From Opitutaceae bacterium (GTDB lineage: Bacteria > Verrucomicrobiota > Verrucomicrobiia > Opitutales > Opitutaceae): a stretch of 64,000 nt of DNA. Every line of letters begins with the position of its first letter. Position 1 is the first letter of the stretch. The stretch is from the NCBI GenBank assembly GCA_002694885.1, contig NZNM01000081.1, positions 1 to 64,000 on the forward strand, in the 5' to 3' direction. Of this stretch, positions 32,158 through 41,217 are shown piece after piece. The notes below the pieces were generated by a model. The model saw only the letters and a list, made by a program, of their open reading frames with translations, was not told the DNA's origin and did no database searches. A program made the position numbers and the translations under genes.

Positions 32158-34341
32158 ATGTTCCGGATCAAGTGGCTTTTGGGAGCCACTATGGCGATTG
32201 TATCCATAAGTTCGCTATTCAATTTGGAGAGCCACACGCGAGTTCAAGGAGCGGTTTGTTTTGCTGTTCTCGCGATCAGCATCGTTTTTCCAAAGCTACT
32301 CGCGAGCGCTCCTCCGATTGTCTGGAAGTTGTTCGCATTTAGCATCATTCCAATGGTGTCGATCGATATTTTCGCCAAGGAGACGGTCCCGGCTTTACTG
32401 AATCTGAATACGTGGCTGGTTTTGTATCGCGGCTTGAATCATCAAAAGCGCCGCGAAGAAATGCAGCTCGTTTTGCTTTGCCTGTTTTTACTCGTTATGG
32501 CAGGAATGTTGACGACCTCACTTGTATTTGGTGTACAGTTACTTCTTTACACCGGATTGGCGTTGGGATTTTTGACTATGGGCACTTTGCTGGAGAGCAA
32601 ATCCCAGGGCGATAGCGAGGGAATCGATCCAAAGGAAGCATGGAAAAACCATAGGGGTTGGTGGCAGTTGTCGAATCGAGCGGGCTACCGTAATATGGCC
32701 TTGGGATCGGCCATGTTCGCGTCATTGCTGGGGATAGCTGGGTTGGCTTTCTTATTTATACCTCGGGTCGATGTCGAAGAAAAGGTAGACCTGTTTAAGA
32801 TGAAAGCGATTTCATCGCAGACGGGATTGAGCGATTCGGTGCAATTGGGCGAGGTTACCAATATAAAGAAAGACAATCGAGTGGCGCTGCGTGTCGATGT
32901 CTCTGGAAGGGCTTTTGTTCCCGCGATGCCTTATTGGCGAGCGCTTGCGTTGGATGAATACAAGAATGGAGGATTCAGTGTATCGCCCGCTCTGAAGAAC
33001 ATGCTGGAGGATAGGCGGTGGACGCCTTACAATGCTATTCGATTTTGGAACGACCGTTGGTTTGCTGATACCCCTAGCCGAGATTCTATGAGAGATCGTT
33101 GGACGTTTTTCCTCGAGCCAGGCGTGAGCAAATTCCTTCCGGTATTGGGTTCGTTTCGACATCTGACGTTCTCTGATCTAGATAAATTATCGATAGGCCC
33201 TTACGAGCATGCGTTCTCTCTGGAGGATACACCTTCTAAAATGGTTTCATATCAGCTCGAAGGAATCGATCTTTCGCCGACAATTCCAACAATAGATACG
33301 TATTCGCATCTTGAAGACTTCAATGTGGATGCGAAGGGCAGAAGATATGAGCAGGATTCCTCGTATCCGAGGACCTTGCTGGAACTGCCAATGGATTCTG
33401 GTTCAAGGGAGTATATTGATAAGGTAGTGAGAGAAATCAGCCAGGGTGTACCAATGACAGCCGTGGATTTCGCGACGAAAGCTACTGAATATCTTGCTAG
33501 CGCGCACGGATACTCTCTCAGCTCAACTCTTCCTTCGGATTCTAGCTTGGAGGATCCGATTGCCCGCTGGATGAATGCAGGACTAGACGGGCATTGCGAG
33601 TTTTTCGCTTCATCGCTGGTTTTGCTATCTCGAGCGGCTGGCTTTCAAGCAAGACTGGTAGTGGGATTCAAAGGAGGGGCATGGAATGCATTTGAGAATT
33701 ACTACATGGTCCGAAATTCGGATGCTCATGCCTGGGCGGAAATCAATGACGGACAGGGCAACTGGCTACGAGTCGATCCTACGCCCGGATCGGGATTGCC
33801 TACGACCGTGCCGCAAACGATAGCTTTGAGCTCGCAAATAGCTGAAGGAGGATCGCAAGCGTATTTAGATAGCCTGCGAATGCTGTGGTATCGACGGATC
33901 GTTAATTTTGACGAGCAAGCGCAGAAAGAAGCGGCAATCCAAATCAAGGATTTTCTGCTCGCCTATATGCAAATCGCAGAAGAATGGACAATCAAGGGCA
34001 TCAAGGAATTGTACAATTGGATTGTCGCCCCTTGGAGCACGAAAAAATTCATTACGACTACGAGTTCCTTGGTTATTGCAGTTTTGATACTGCTTTATCA
34101 ACGAAACCTGGCCCTGAATTATCGAGAATTATTGCTTGTCCCATTCAGACGGGGGGACCCGATTCGACGCAAGGCGAGTAAACTCTTGAACCGAAGTGAA
34201 GGTAAAGTGGCGGAAGTGTCCGAGGAGCTGGCCGTCAGGCGCGAAAACGTGATCTCGGAACTGCAAAGGCTTCGCTTTGGGCCCAAAGAGTCTTGGAATG
34301 ATCCACGCGTAGTTTTTAGGGAAGCGAGACGTTTGCTATAG
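32158..34341 (+). CDS. TgpA-type membrane transglutaminase-like protein (DUF3488)
   Basis: This protein of about 727 residues has several N-terminal membrane segments (within residues 5-200), a periplasmic transglutaminase core and a final membrane helix near 640. The catalytic triad is visible: Cys480 in GHCEFFASSLVL, His524 in NSDAHAWAEI and Asp540 in RVDPTPG. The MoxR-DUF58-DUF3488/transglutaminase arrangement is common. The role of the family (peptide crosslinking or cleavage in the envelope) is poorly known. GTG 32149 and ATG 32122, which overlaps DUF58, are alternative starts. The 3' end overlaps the convergent PBP2 gene by 26 bases. Confidence 0.9.
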   Translation: MFRIKWLLGATMAIVSISSLFNLESHTRVQGAVCFAVLAISIVFPKLLASAPPIVWKLFAFSIIPMVSIDIFAKETVPALLNLNTWLVLYRGLNHQKRREEMQLVLLCLFLLVMAGMLTTSLVFGVQLLLYTGLALGFLTMGTLLESKSQGDSEGIDPKEAWKNHRGWWQLSNRAGYRNMALGSAMFASLLGIAGLAFLFIPRVDVEEKVDLFKMKAISSQTGLSDSVQLGEVTNIKKDNRVALRVDVSGRAFVPAMPYWRALALDEYKNGGFSVSPALKNMLEDRRWTPYNAIRFWNDRWFADTPSRDSMRDRWTFFLEPGVSKFLPVLGSFRHLTFSDLDKLSIGPYEHAFSLEDTPSKMVSYQLEGIDLSPTIPTIDTYSHLEDFNVDAKGRRYEQDSSYPRTLLELPMDSGSREYIDKVVREISQGVPMTAVDFATKATEYLASAHGYSLSSTLPSDSSLEDPIARWMNAGLDGHCEFFASSLVLLSRAAGFQARLVVGFKGGAWNAFENYYMVRNSDAHAWAEINDGQGNWLRVDPTPGSGLPTTVPQTIALSSQIAEGGSQAYLDSLRMLWYRRIVNFDEQAQKEAAIQIKDFLLAYMQIAEEWTIKGIKELYNWIVAPWSTKKFITTTSSLVIAVLILLYQRNLALNYRELLLVPFRRGDPIRRKASKLLNRSEGKVAEVSEELAVRRENVISELQRLRFGPKESWNDPRVVFREARRLL

Positions 34342-36250
34342 CTTCTTCCTTTGCGGTATCCAAATATTCAGGATACTTTTTAAAGTAGGCTTCAAGGACG
34401 TAGCGAGCCATAGGAGCGGCATAAGTGCCACCGCCGAAACTTTGGTTCAGTTCTTGGCCTTCAACAAGGGCGGCAATGGCGATTTGCGGGTCGTCCACTG
34501 GCGCGAAACCGATAAACCAAGCTAGTTCGAGATTGCCTTCAGCTTTATTTATTTGGGCGGTACCCGTTTTTCCTGCTACGGAAACGCCTTCAATGATGGC
34601 AGCCCGCGCTGTTCCGGTTGGGCTGACGACGCGATCCATTCCCTCGACAATTGCCTTGTGAATGTCCACTGGAAGTCCGAGTGGCTGCGGAGGAGAGCGT
34701 CGTAATAATTGGGTTGCGCTTTGCTTTAAAATCGTAGGGCTAGAGTAGACTTGGTTCTTCGCGATTGAGGCAGCGAGCATCGCCATCTGAAGGGGAGTCA
34801 CCGTCAGGGCCCCTTGACCGATTGACATATTCGCGGTATCTCCAGGATACCAGGGTTCTCCGGTCCTGCTCTTTTTCCAGTCTCTTGACGGCGTGAGCAT
34901 GCTTCTCGTTTCATTGGGCAAGTCCACTTGAGTGGGAGCATTGAGGCGCATATAGATCGCCTCTTGGCTTAGATTGTCGACCCCGGTGGCGAGTCCGACT
35001 CGATAGAAATACTCGTTGCAACTCTTCTCGATGGCCGTTCTGAGATCGATCTCCCCATGGCGACCCATGCATGGGAATCTGCGGCCACCGATTTGATGAG
35101 CTCCATCGCATTCGAAAACGGTAGACGCATCGATCTTGCCCGCTTTTAACCCAGCGATAGCTGTGATGAGTTTAAATGGCGAACCTGGCGGATATAGGCC
35201 TCTGATGGCTTTGTTCTCCCAAGCCTTACGTTCGCTTATGTCCGCGAATACAATATTCGAAATAAACGGAGACGTTGCATTCAAATCATAGTCAGGCCTG
35301 CTTAGCATGGCGAGGATCTCCATGCTGTTGATGTCTATGGCTACCAACGCCCCTTTATCTTTGTACAGATCGTATCCAGATTCTCCTGCCAATTGAAGAT
35401 CAATGTCGATCGACAATGTGATGTCTTTTCCCTTTTCAGGATAGGTTTGCCTAATGGGCTCGACCTGGTATCCGCTGGGATCGACTACCCAAATTTCCGA
35501 TCCGGTCTTTCCCTGCAGCACTTGATCAAATTGCTTTTCGATTCCGTTTCTTCCATAGGTCCCTTTAGACGCGAAAGTCTTGAGCTCGTTTCCGGGCATG
35601 TCGCTTTTTACCTCAAGTGGACTCTGCCCTACGTAACCAAGGGCATGAGCGGCTGCGTTCTCGTAGGGGTAGTGCCGCATATTGGATACGTAAACTTGAA
35701 CGGGAGATTCGACGGGGAGCGATTCCAGAAGAACCGCGAATTCCGAGGCTGTCAGGTTGTTTACGATCGGGTAGGGCAATAGCGGGTTGACGTACAAATG
35801 CCTGGAAATATCGCTAGCGTCGACTTCTTCTTGGCGCCCAATCAATCGGTTAACTTCAGAGAGATAGCTTTGGAGCACCATCGCTCGAGAGTGAACTCTA
35901 AGTTGAGAGTAGCTCTCGATTTTCTCTCCGCGCTCGCGGTAATCGCGCACGAGGCTTCTGTAGTGGTTGTGAAATGCGCTTTGGACGAGATCGTCTGAAA
36001 GGAAAACGACCGCTGAGAATTTTGGCCAATTGGAGACGAGAACTCTGCCGTCTCGGTCCAGCAAATTGCCCCTTGGTCCGGGAGTGAGAATCCGCCGCTG
36101 GTTTTGAATCTTCTCTCGGTTAGCGTGGGATTCGGATTCAATTAGCTGCCGATAAAAGAGGCCGCTGTAGAGCAATGACAATAGTATTATTAGAAGCCCA
36201 TAGAATATCCACAGCCGAGACTGATACTTTTTTGTATTGTCGGGGTTCAT
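34316..36250 (-). CDS. mrdA: Penicillin-binding protein 2 (transpeptidase, cell elongation)
   Basis: This 644-residue protein has an N-terminal membrane anchor (about residues 13-33) and a dimerisation domain beginning GPRGNLLDRDGRVLV. The transpeptidase motifs are PPGSPFK with Ser357 and Lys360 (SxxK), SCN at 410-412 (SxN) and KTGT at 561-564. It crosslinks peptidoglycan during lateral elongation in the periplasm and works with the Mre complex. It is the last gene of mreB-mreC-mreD-mrdA; its ATG overlaps the mreD stop (ATGA). No rodA gene is seen. Confidence 0.93.
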   Translation of the reverse strand: MNPDNTKKYQSRLWIFYGLLIILLSLLYSGLFYRQLIESESHANREKIQNQRRILTPGPRGNLLDRDGRVLVSNWPKFSAVVFLSDDLVQSAFHNHYRSLVRDYRERGEKIESYSQLRVHSRAMVLQSYLSEVNRLIGRQEEVDASDISRHLYVNPLLPYPIVNNLTASEFAVLLESLPVESPVQVYVSNMRHYPYENAAAHALGYVGQSPLEVKSDMPGNELKTFASKGTYGRNGIEKQFDQVLQGKTGSEIWVVDPSGYQVEPIRQTYPEKGKDITLSIDIDLQLAGESGYDLYKDKGALVAIDINSMEILAMLSRPDYDLNATSPFISNIVFADISERKAWENKAIRGLYPPGSPFKLITAIAGLKAGKIDASTVFECDGAHQIGGRRFPCMGRHGEIDLRTAIEKSCNEYFYRVGLATGVDNLSQEAIYMRLNAPTQVDLPNETRSMLTPSRDWKKSRTGEPWYPGDTANMSIGQGALTVTPLQMAMLAASIAKNQVYSSPTILKQSATQLLRRSPPQPLGLPVDIHKAIVEGMDRVVSPTGTARAAIIEGVSVAGKTGTAQINKAEGNLELAWFIGFAPVDDPQIAIAALVEGQELNQSFGGGTYAAPMARYVLEAYFKKYPEYLDTAKEEAIANVSLP

Positions 36251-36783
36251 CGTTTGTGACGAGACTCCTGATGTACGTGGATTCCCAGGATTCCGAGAAT
36301 ATCCACGATTGATCTAGAATATAGAGTGTAGAGCAGAGCCACAACTAGACTGCTTGATATCGCATTTACGCTAATAAGTAAAGGGTCGATGCCGTTGGTT
36401 CCTAGGTAGGCTCGGGAAAAAAGCGTGTAAGCGAGGTGAACCAGGATATTGGCGAATAGAGCCGTCACGATGGCGAGATCATCGGTTTCTCGCTGAATTT
36501 GGCTCTTGAAGAGGGCAATGGCGAAATGAAGTCCAACAAGTATTATCAAGCTTGAACCAAAGGGGAGGGGGATTCGGCTATCGATATTGAAAGCGACAGG
36601 AACTAGTGAGAGGGCTCCTTGCGTTGGGCTCAATATCAAGGAGCTGGAGGTAAGCAGCATTCCTGTAATTAGTATATAGATACCGGTAAAGGCGATGTGG
36701 TAATTGATCTCCGAAAAGATGAATAAGGTTACGTAGTGGCAAATTGCGACAATCAGCCATCGATTTCGCGATAGGAGATTCAC
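36247..36783 (-). CDS. mreD: Rod shape-determining protein MreD
   Basis: This 178-residue hydrophobic protein has about five membrane segments. Its sequence is weakly conserved, as usual for MreD, and the assignment rests on size, topology (PLPFGSSLIILVGLHFAIALF) and position between mreC and the PBP2 gene. It overlaps both neighbours by 4 bases (ATGA). Confidence 0.85.
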   Translation of the reverse strand: MNLLSRNRWLIVAICHYVTLFIFSEINYHIAFTGIYILITGMLLTSSSLILSPTQGALSLVPVAFNIDSRIPLPFGSSLIILVGLHFAIALFKSQIQRETDDLAIVTALFANILVHLAYTLFSRAYLGTNGIDPLLISVNAISSSLVVALLYTLYSRSIVDILGILGIHVHQESRHKR

Positions 36784-37619
36784 TGCGCGGTCCCCTCGTC
36801 TAGCGAAATGAGTACCGCGACTTCTGTCAGATTCGATAAACGAGGTTCCAAACGAATTTCTCCGTCTTGGAACATGCCGCTAGAACCTGGTTTCAAACTA
36901 ACCAAATGACCGATGTGGAGCCCTGCGGGAAAAACCCCACCCATTCCGGAAGTGAGGATCCTGGGAGGATTGGAGGAATCGACGGCAATATCAGTGGGGA
37001 CGTATTGGGCAATACCGATAGGCGAACGGAAAAGTCTAAATCCAGCGCCCCGAAAACTCATTGGACGGTTGTCGCCTTCGATGATTACCGCCATTCTCAG
37101 GTGGTTATTGCTTAGCAATTCGACTGTGGACGTGTATTGATGCACTTCGCTGATACGACCGACAACTCCTCCTGCGAATACGACGGGCGCTCCCATTGGA
37201 ATGCCATGCAATGAACCTTTCCTAATTTCGAGCTGGTGCCACCAGGAATTAAATTCGCGGGTAACCACTCGCGCGATTTCGTATTTGTATTCAGGCCGAG
37301 AGGGCAGCCCTAGTAGCGACTCTAGGCGGCTGATTTCCTCTCTCATCGCCTGATTCTCGAGTATCATCAGTTCGTAAGTGGCATTTAGATGGGCCAGGTC
37401 TTTTCCTGCTTCGTAGAGCTCGCTTTTAGATTTGGATCGGGCAGCCCAAAAATTTTGAAGTTCGCGGACGTAGGAGGCGCTCGCAGAAATAGGCGCTTGA
37501 AACTCGTAGAACGCGGATCGCAGGGTGGATTTGACGATGAATGGAACGAAAATCCAGAAAATCGCTACCGCGATAAGAACGGCGAAAGGCTTTTTATTGA
37601 AGAGTCGCTTTTTAAGCAA
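36780..37619 (-). CDS. mreC: Rod shape-determining protein MreC
   Basis: This 279-residue protein has an N-terminal membrane helix (about residues 12-30), a coiled-coil stretch (about 70-98, including ENQAMREEISRLESLLG) and the beta-rich MreC domain (GAPVVFAGGVVGRISEV, SNNHLRMAVIIEGDNRP). It is a periplasmic scaffold linking PBPs to MreB. TTG 37619 is the proposed start; a stop lies in frame shortly upstream and no ATG is available. Confidence 0.92.
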   Translation of the reverse strand: MLKKRLFNKKPFAVLIAVAIFWIFVPFIVKSTLRSAFYEFQAPISASASYVRELQNFWAARSKSKSELYEAGKDLAHLNATYELMILENQAMREEISRLESLLGLPSRPEYKYEIARVVTREFNSWWHQLEIRKGSLHGIPMGAPVVFAGGVVGRISEVHQYTSTVELLSNNHLRMAVIIEGDNRPMSFRGAGFRLFRSPIGIAQYVPTDIAVDSSNPPRILTSGMGGVFPAGLHIGHLVSLKPGSSGMFQDGEIRLEPRLSNLTEVAVLISLDEGTAQ

Positions 37620-37743
37620 TTCGGTACCGTTCTTAATGGGTTTGCTCTATGCAGCGCTTTCGGAGTTCTCAAATTGAGCGCGGCGGGATTTTCTTGATGA
37701 ACACGACGCGTATTCCGACTCGCAGTACACTGGCCCGAGCAGT

Positions 37744-38775
37744 TTAGTCCTTTGAATCGCTAGAGACATAGGGAAGAAGGGCGTTCAATTCCGCCAAAAC
37801 AGCCCCCGTTCCGTTCGCAACCGCGCTGAGCGGATCATCGGCGATCGTTACGGGTAGCCCTGTACGATCGCACAGCAACTGGTCGATACCTCGCAATAGG
37901 CCTCCACCGCCCGCTAGTACGAATCCTCGGTCAACAAGATCCGCGGACAGTTCCGGAGGACAGCGTTCGAGGGCGCTTCTTACAGCTTCAACGATGGCAT
38001 TAACCGTGTCGTTTAGGGCTTCACGTATTTCTTGCGACGATACTTGGATGGTTTTCGGCAAGCCGGCCACTGAATCGCGGCCTTTAACTTCTAAAGTCAT
38101 TTCATCGTCGAGGCCGTAGGCCGATCCGATCCTAAGCTTGATCTCCTCGCCGGTGCGCTCGCCGATCAAGAGATTGTAGGCCCGCTTCATGTAGTTGATT
38201 ATAGCAGCGTCCAACTCGTCGCCACCCACTCGAATACTCTTGGCGTAGACGACTCCCGCCAGGGAAATGATAGCCACTTCGGTAGTGCCGCCGCCGATAT
38301 CTACGATCATGTTGGCAGCAGGTTCTTCCACGGGGAGGCCTACGCCGATCGCGGCCGCCATAGGCTCTTCGAGCAGCATGACATCGCGGGCCCCCGCATG
38401 CGTGGCGCTTTCCTTTACGGCCCGCTTTTCGACTTCGGTGATTCCGGACGGAATAGCGATGACTACGCGAGGAGGAATTATTTTCGCCGTTTGCACCTTT
38501 TTGATGAAATAGCGAAGCATGGCTTCGGTGATGTCGAAATCGGCAATGACGCCGTCTTTCATTGGCCGAATCGCGGTGATGTTTCCGGGCGTTCTTCCTA
38601 GCATCTTTTTCGCTTCGTCGCCGACCGCCAATACACGACGGGTACCGCTATGGATAGCAACGACGCTCGGTTCCCGCAAAACGATTCCTTTGTCCTTCGA
38701 GTAGACCAGGGTATTTGCCGTGCCAAGATCGATGCCGATATCGTTTGAGAAAAGACCGAGAAAATTGCGCAACAT
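37744..38775 (-). CDS. mreB: Rod shape-determining protein MreB
   Basis: This 343-residue actin-like protein shows SNDIGIDLGTANTLVY (phosphate 1), MLLEEPMAAAIGVGLP, MIVDIGGGTTEVAIIS (phosphate 2) and FVLAGGGGLLRGID (adenosine motif). It polymerises on the inner membrane and directs lateral wall growth. First gene of the mre operon, 124 bases before mreC. The 248 bases upstream, to the tatA gene, show no clear promoter or gene. Confidence 0.97.
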   Translation of the reverse strand: MLRNFLGLFSNDIGIDLGTANTLVYSKDKGIVLREPSVVAIHSGTRRVLAVGDEAKKMLGRTPGNITAIRPMKDGVIADFDITEAMLRYFIKKVQTAKIIPPRVVIAIPSGITEVEKRAVKESATHAGARDVMLLEEPMAAAIGVGLPVEEPAANMIVDIGGGTTEVAIISLAGVVYAKSIRVGGDELDAAIINYMKRAYNLLIGERTGEEIKLRIGSAYGLDDEMTLEVKGRDSVAGLPKTIQVSSQEIREALNDTVNAIVEAVRSALERCPPELSADLVDRGFVLAGGGGLLRGIDQLLCDRTGLPVTIADDPLSAVANGTGAVLAELNALLPYVSSDSKD

Positions 38776-39023
38776 GAATGGCTAAAATGCTCAATGAAAG
38801 GGCATTTTGTAGCAAGCGTTTAAACGGGGCTCGGCCCAAAAGCAATTTTGAATACGATAAAAAGCTGCTAAACGCCAGCTCTGCAACTGGTTGTCGCGCG
38901 AACTTAGCCGTACTTGAATACTGGTTTTAGGGGTGAAATCGGAGCCGTTCCACGAATTTGCCAACGCTGTTTAAACCAGTTACGGTGGCATCGGTACCGG
39001 TAACCGGATTTTAAGGACATCGA

Positions 39024-39314
39024 TTATGAGCTACTAGAAGTCGTCTTTTCCTCGGAAGCCGCTTTCGGCTCCTCATCGACTGACCGGGGATTCTCGATAG
39101 GCCTTTTAACCTCTGGCTCTTCGTCCATGGCGTTCCGGATATCGTCTTCAATCGTGCTAGTCGCTTTCTTGAATTCCTTAATGGACTTTCCGACTCCGCG
39201 AGCGAGTTCGGGCAGTTTTTTCGCTCCAAACAGGAGGATGAAAACGATTAGAATTACGACGACTTCGGTCCAATTGAGATTCTGGATAAATGCTAGTGAA
39301 TTGACGGTTTCCAT
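39024..39314 (-). CDS. tatA: Twin-arginine translocase subunit TatA/TatE
   Basis: This 96-residue protein has one N-terminal membrane helix (about residues 16-30: EVVVILIVFILLFGAKKLP), an amphipathic helix (ELARGVGKSIKEFKKA) and a charged, low-complexity tail. The FGxKKLP motif is that of TatA. It forms the pore for folded Tat substrates such as the DUF1501 protein of this window. AGGA lies nine bases before the ATG. tatB and tatC are not adjacent. Confidence 0.92.
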   Translation of the reverse strand: METVNSLAFIQNLNWTEVVVILIVFILLFGAKKLPELARGVGKSIKEFKKATSTIEDDIRNAMDEEPEVKRPIENPRSVDEEPKAASEEKTTSSSS

Positions 39315-39429
39315 TTTGAAATCCTTTTATAATTTAGGGCTTGAGAACGATAAGCGTCATTAAGTTGCCCGATTATTGGCTGGGTTGCAATGCTGCTTTA
39401 CGATCGATGTTTCGTTCAGGTTTAAAAAG

Positions 39430-41166
39430 CTATTGTTTGGCACCGGAATCAACAGGTCCGCTTTGAGGCCCGTTGAGAAATGTATTCGGGCCATCGAATT
39501 GCTCGCTTTCGAAGAAACCGTGCAACTGGCGGATCCGGGTTGGGTGGCGCATCTTTCGAAGAGCTTTGGCCTCGATTTGGCGAATGCGCTCACGGGTGAC
39601 TTTGAATTGCTTGCCAACTTCCTCTAGAGTTCTGCTGTAGCCGTCGACAAGCCCGAATCGAAGCGAAAGGACCCGACGCTCTCGCTCAGTTAAACTGTCG
39701 AGTACGTCGATAATCTTCTCCCTCAGAAGGCTGAACGCTGTTTGGTCATACGGGTTTTCAGCTGACTTGTCTTCGATGAAATCGCCGAAATTGGTGTCAT
39801 CTCCATCGCCTACCGGGCTTTGCAATGAAATCGGTTGTTGAGCCATTTTCATGATGGTCTGCACACGTTCGACGGGCAGAGCCATTTCCTCGGCGACTTC
39901 CTCAGGCGTTGGCTCGTGACCGTACTCTTGAAGTAACTGTTTCTGGACCTGCATCACCTTATTCAAGGTTTCGATCATGTGCACAGGAATGCGGATCGTG
40001 CGTGCCTGATCCGCGATGGAGCGCGTAATCGCCTGTCGAATCCACCACGTCGCGTAAGTCGAGAATTTGTATCCGCGCCGATATTCGAATTTTTCAACGG
40101 CTTTCATTAGACCCATGTTGCCCTCTTGAATGAGGTCCAAGAAGGATAGGCCGCGATTCGTGTATTTCTTGGCAATAGAGATGACTAAGCGAAGATTGGC
40201 TTCCACCATTTCGGTTTTCGCTCGATGGGCATCTTTGAGATGCTTGCGGACATCGCCAATTAATCGAACGAGCTTTTCGGGATCGAGACGGTGCTTGTCG
40301 TGAATCTCTTCGAGCTCGAGTTTCAAGGCGTCCGCATTGATGCGGGCGTCTCTCTGAGTTTTCGGCTTTCGCGCTCGATCTAAATCGCGATTGATACGGC
40401 TGATTCTGCCTAGATCCTTTGTAATCGCGTCATCGATGTGCTCTTCGTATACCTTGAGCTTGAAGAAGAATTTTGGAAAATTGGCCCGAAGCGTGTTTTC
40501 CTGTTTGCGAAATTTGGAACGTATTTTCTTACGGTTGTCGGCGTTGTCTTCGGCTCGCAGTTCGCCCCAAGTTTTGAGCATGCGCTCCTGGGTTTTACGC
40601 GATCGCTCAAGTAGAGTGGGCAAGGCTTGGAAATAGGATTCGCGGTTCTCAATCTTCTTGTCGATGACGATGCGGTCGAAGCGTTCATCGCGGTTAAGTA
40701 GCTTCTCCGCTAGATCGAGAGTGAATTCGGAGGTTAAGCCGACGGAAAATAGGGTTTCCTGGGCCTTGAGCTCCGCATTCTCAATGCGCTTTGAGATTTC
40801 AACTTCTTGCTCGCGCGTCAACAGAGGCACCTGGCCCATCTGTTTGAGGTACATGCGAACCGGGTCGTCGAGAATGTCGTGACCGCTGGTTTTGGTTTGG
40901 GCTTCTTCCTGCTCTTCTTGCTTGGCTTTGAAGGAGTCGACCTCGCTCGGATCCAGTATCTCGATCTCAAGATTTTGTAAAATTGAGACGATGTTATCGA
41001 TATCGTCTTGCCGATTGACGCCTTCGGGCAGGGCTCCATTGATATCGCTGTAGGTGAGGTACCCTTGCTCTTTAGACTGACGTATGAGTAGGCGAATTCG
41101 CTCGTTCACCTGATGTTTCGACATTCCTTTTGAAGAACTGGCGTCGCTTTTCTTTTTGCGTGGCAT
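39430..41166 (-). CDS. rpoD: Primary sigma factor RpoD (sigma-70)
   Basis: This 578-residue sigma factor has an N-terminal region 1.1-like segment, region 1.2 ([17 protein letters not shown]), region 2 ([40 protein letters not shown]), region 3 and region 4 ([34 protein letters not shown]). It directs RNA polymerase to housekeeping promoters. The order dnaG-rpoD keeps part of the classical macromolecular-synthesis operon, without rpsU. Confidence 0.97.
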   Translation of the reverse strand: MPRKKKSDASSSKGMSKHQVNERIRLLIRQSKEQGYLTYSDINGALPEGVNRQDDIDNIVSILQNLEIEILDPSEVDSFKAKQEEQEEAQTKTSGHDILDDPVRMYLKQMGQVPLLTREQEVEISKRIENAELKAQETLFSVGLTSEFTLDLAEKLLNRDERFDRIVIDKKIENRESYFQALPTLLERSRKTQERMLKTWGELRAEDNADNRKKIRSKFRKQENTLRANFPKFFFKLKVYEEHIDDAITKDLGRISRINRDLDRARKPKTQRDARINADALKLELEEIHDKHRLDPEKLVRLIGDVRKHLKDAHRAKTEMVEANLRLVISIAKKYTNRGLSFLDLIQEGNMGLMKAVEKFEYRRGYKFSTYATWWIRQAITRSIADQARTIRIPVHMIETLNKVMQVQKQLLQEYGHEPTPEEVAEEMALPVERVQTIMKMAQQPISLQSPVGDGDDTNFGDFIEDKSAENPYDQTAFSLLREKIIDVLDSLTERERRVLSLRFGLVDGYSRTLEEVGKQFKVTRERIRQIEAKALRKMRHPTRIRQLHGFFESEQFDGPNTFLNGPQSGPVDSGAKQ

Positions 41167-41217
41167 TTGTTTTCGGTGGCGTGGGTTAAACCGGGCTGGT
41201 TCGCGGATGTCGCGCGC

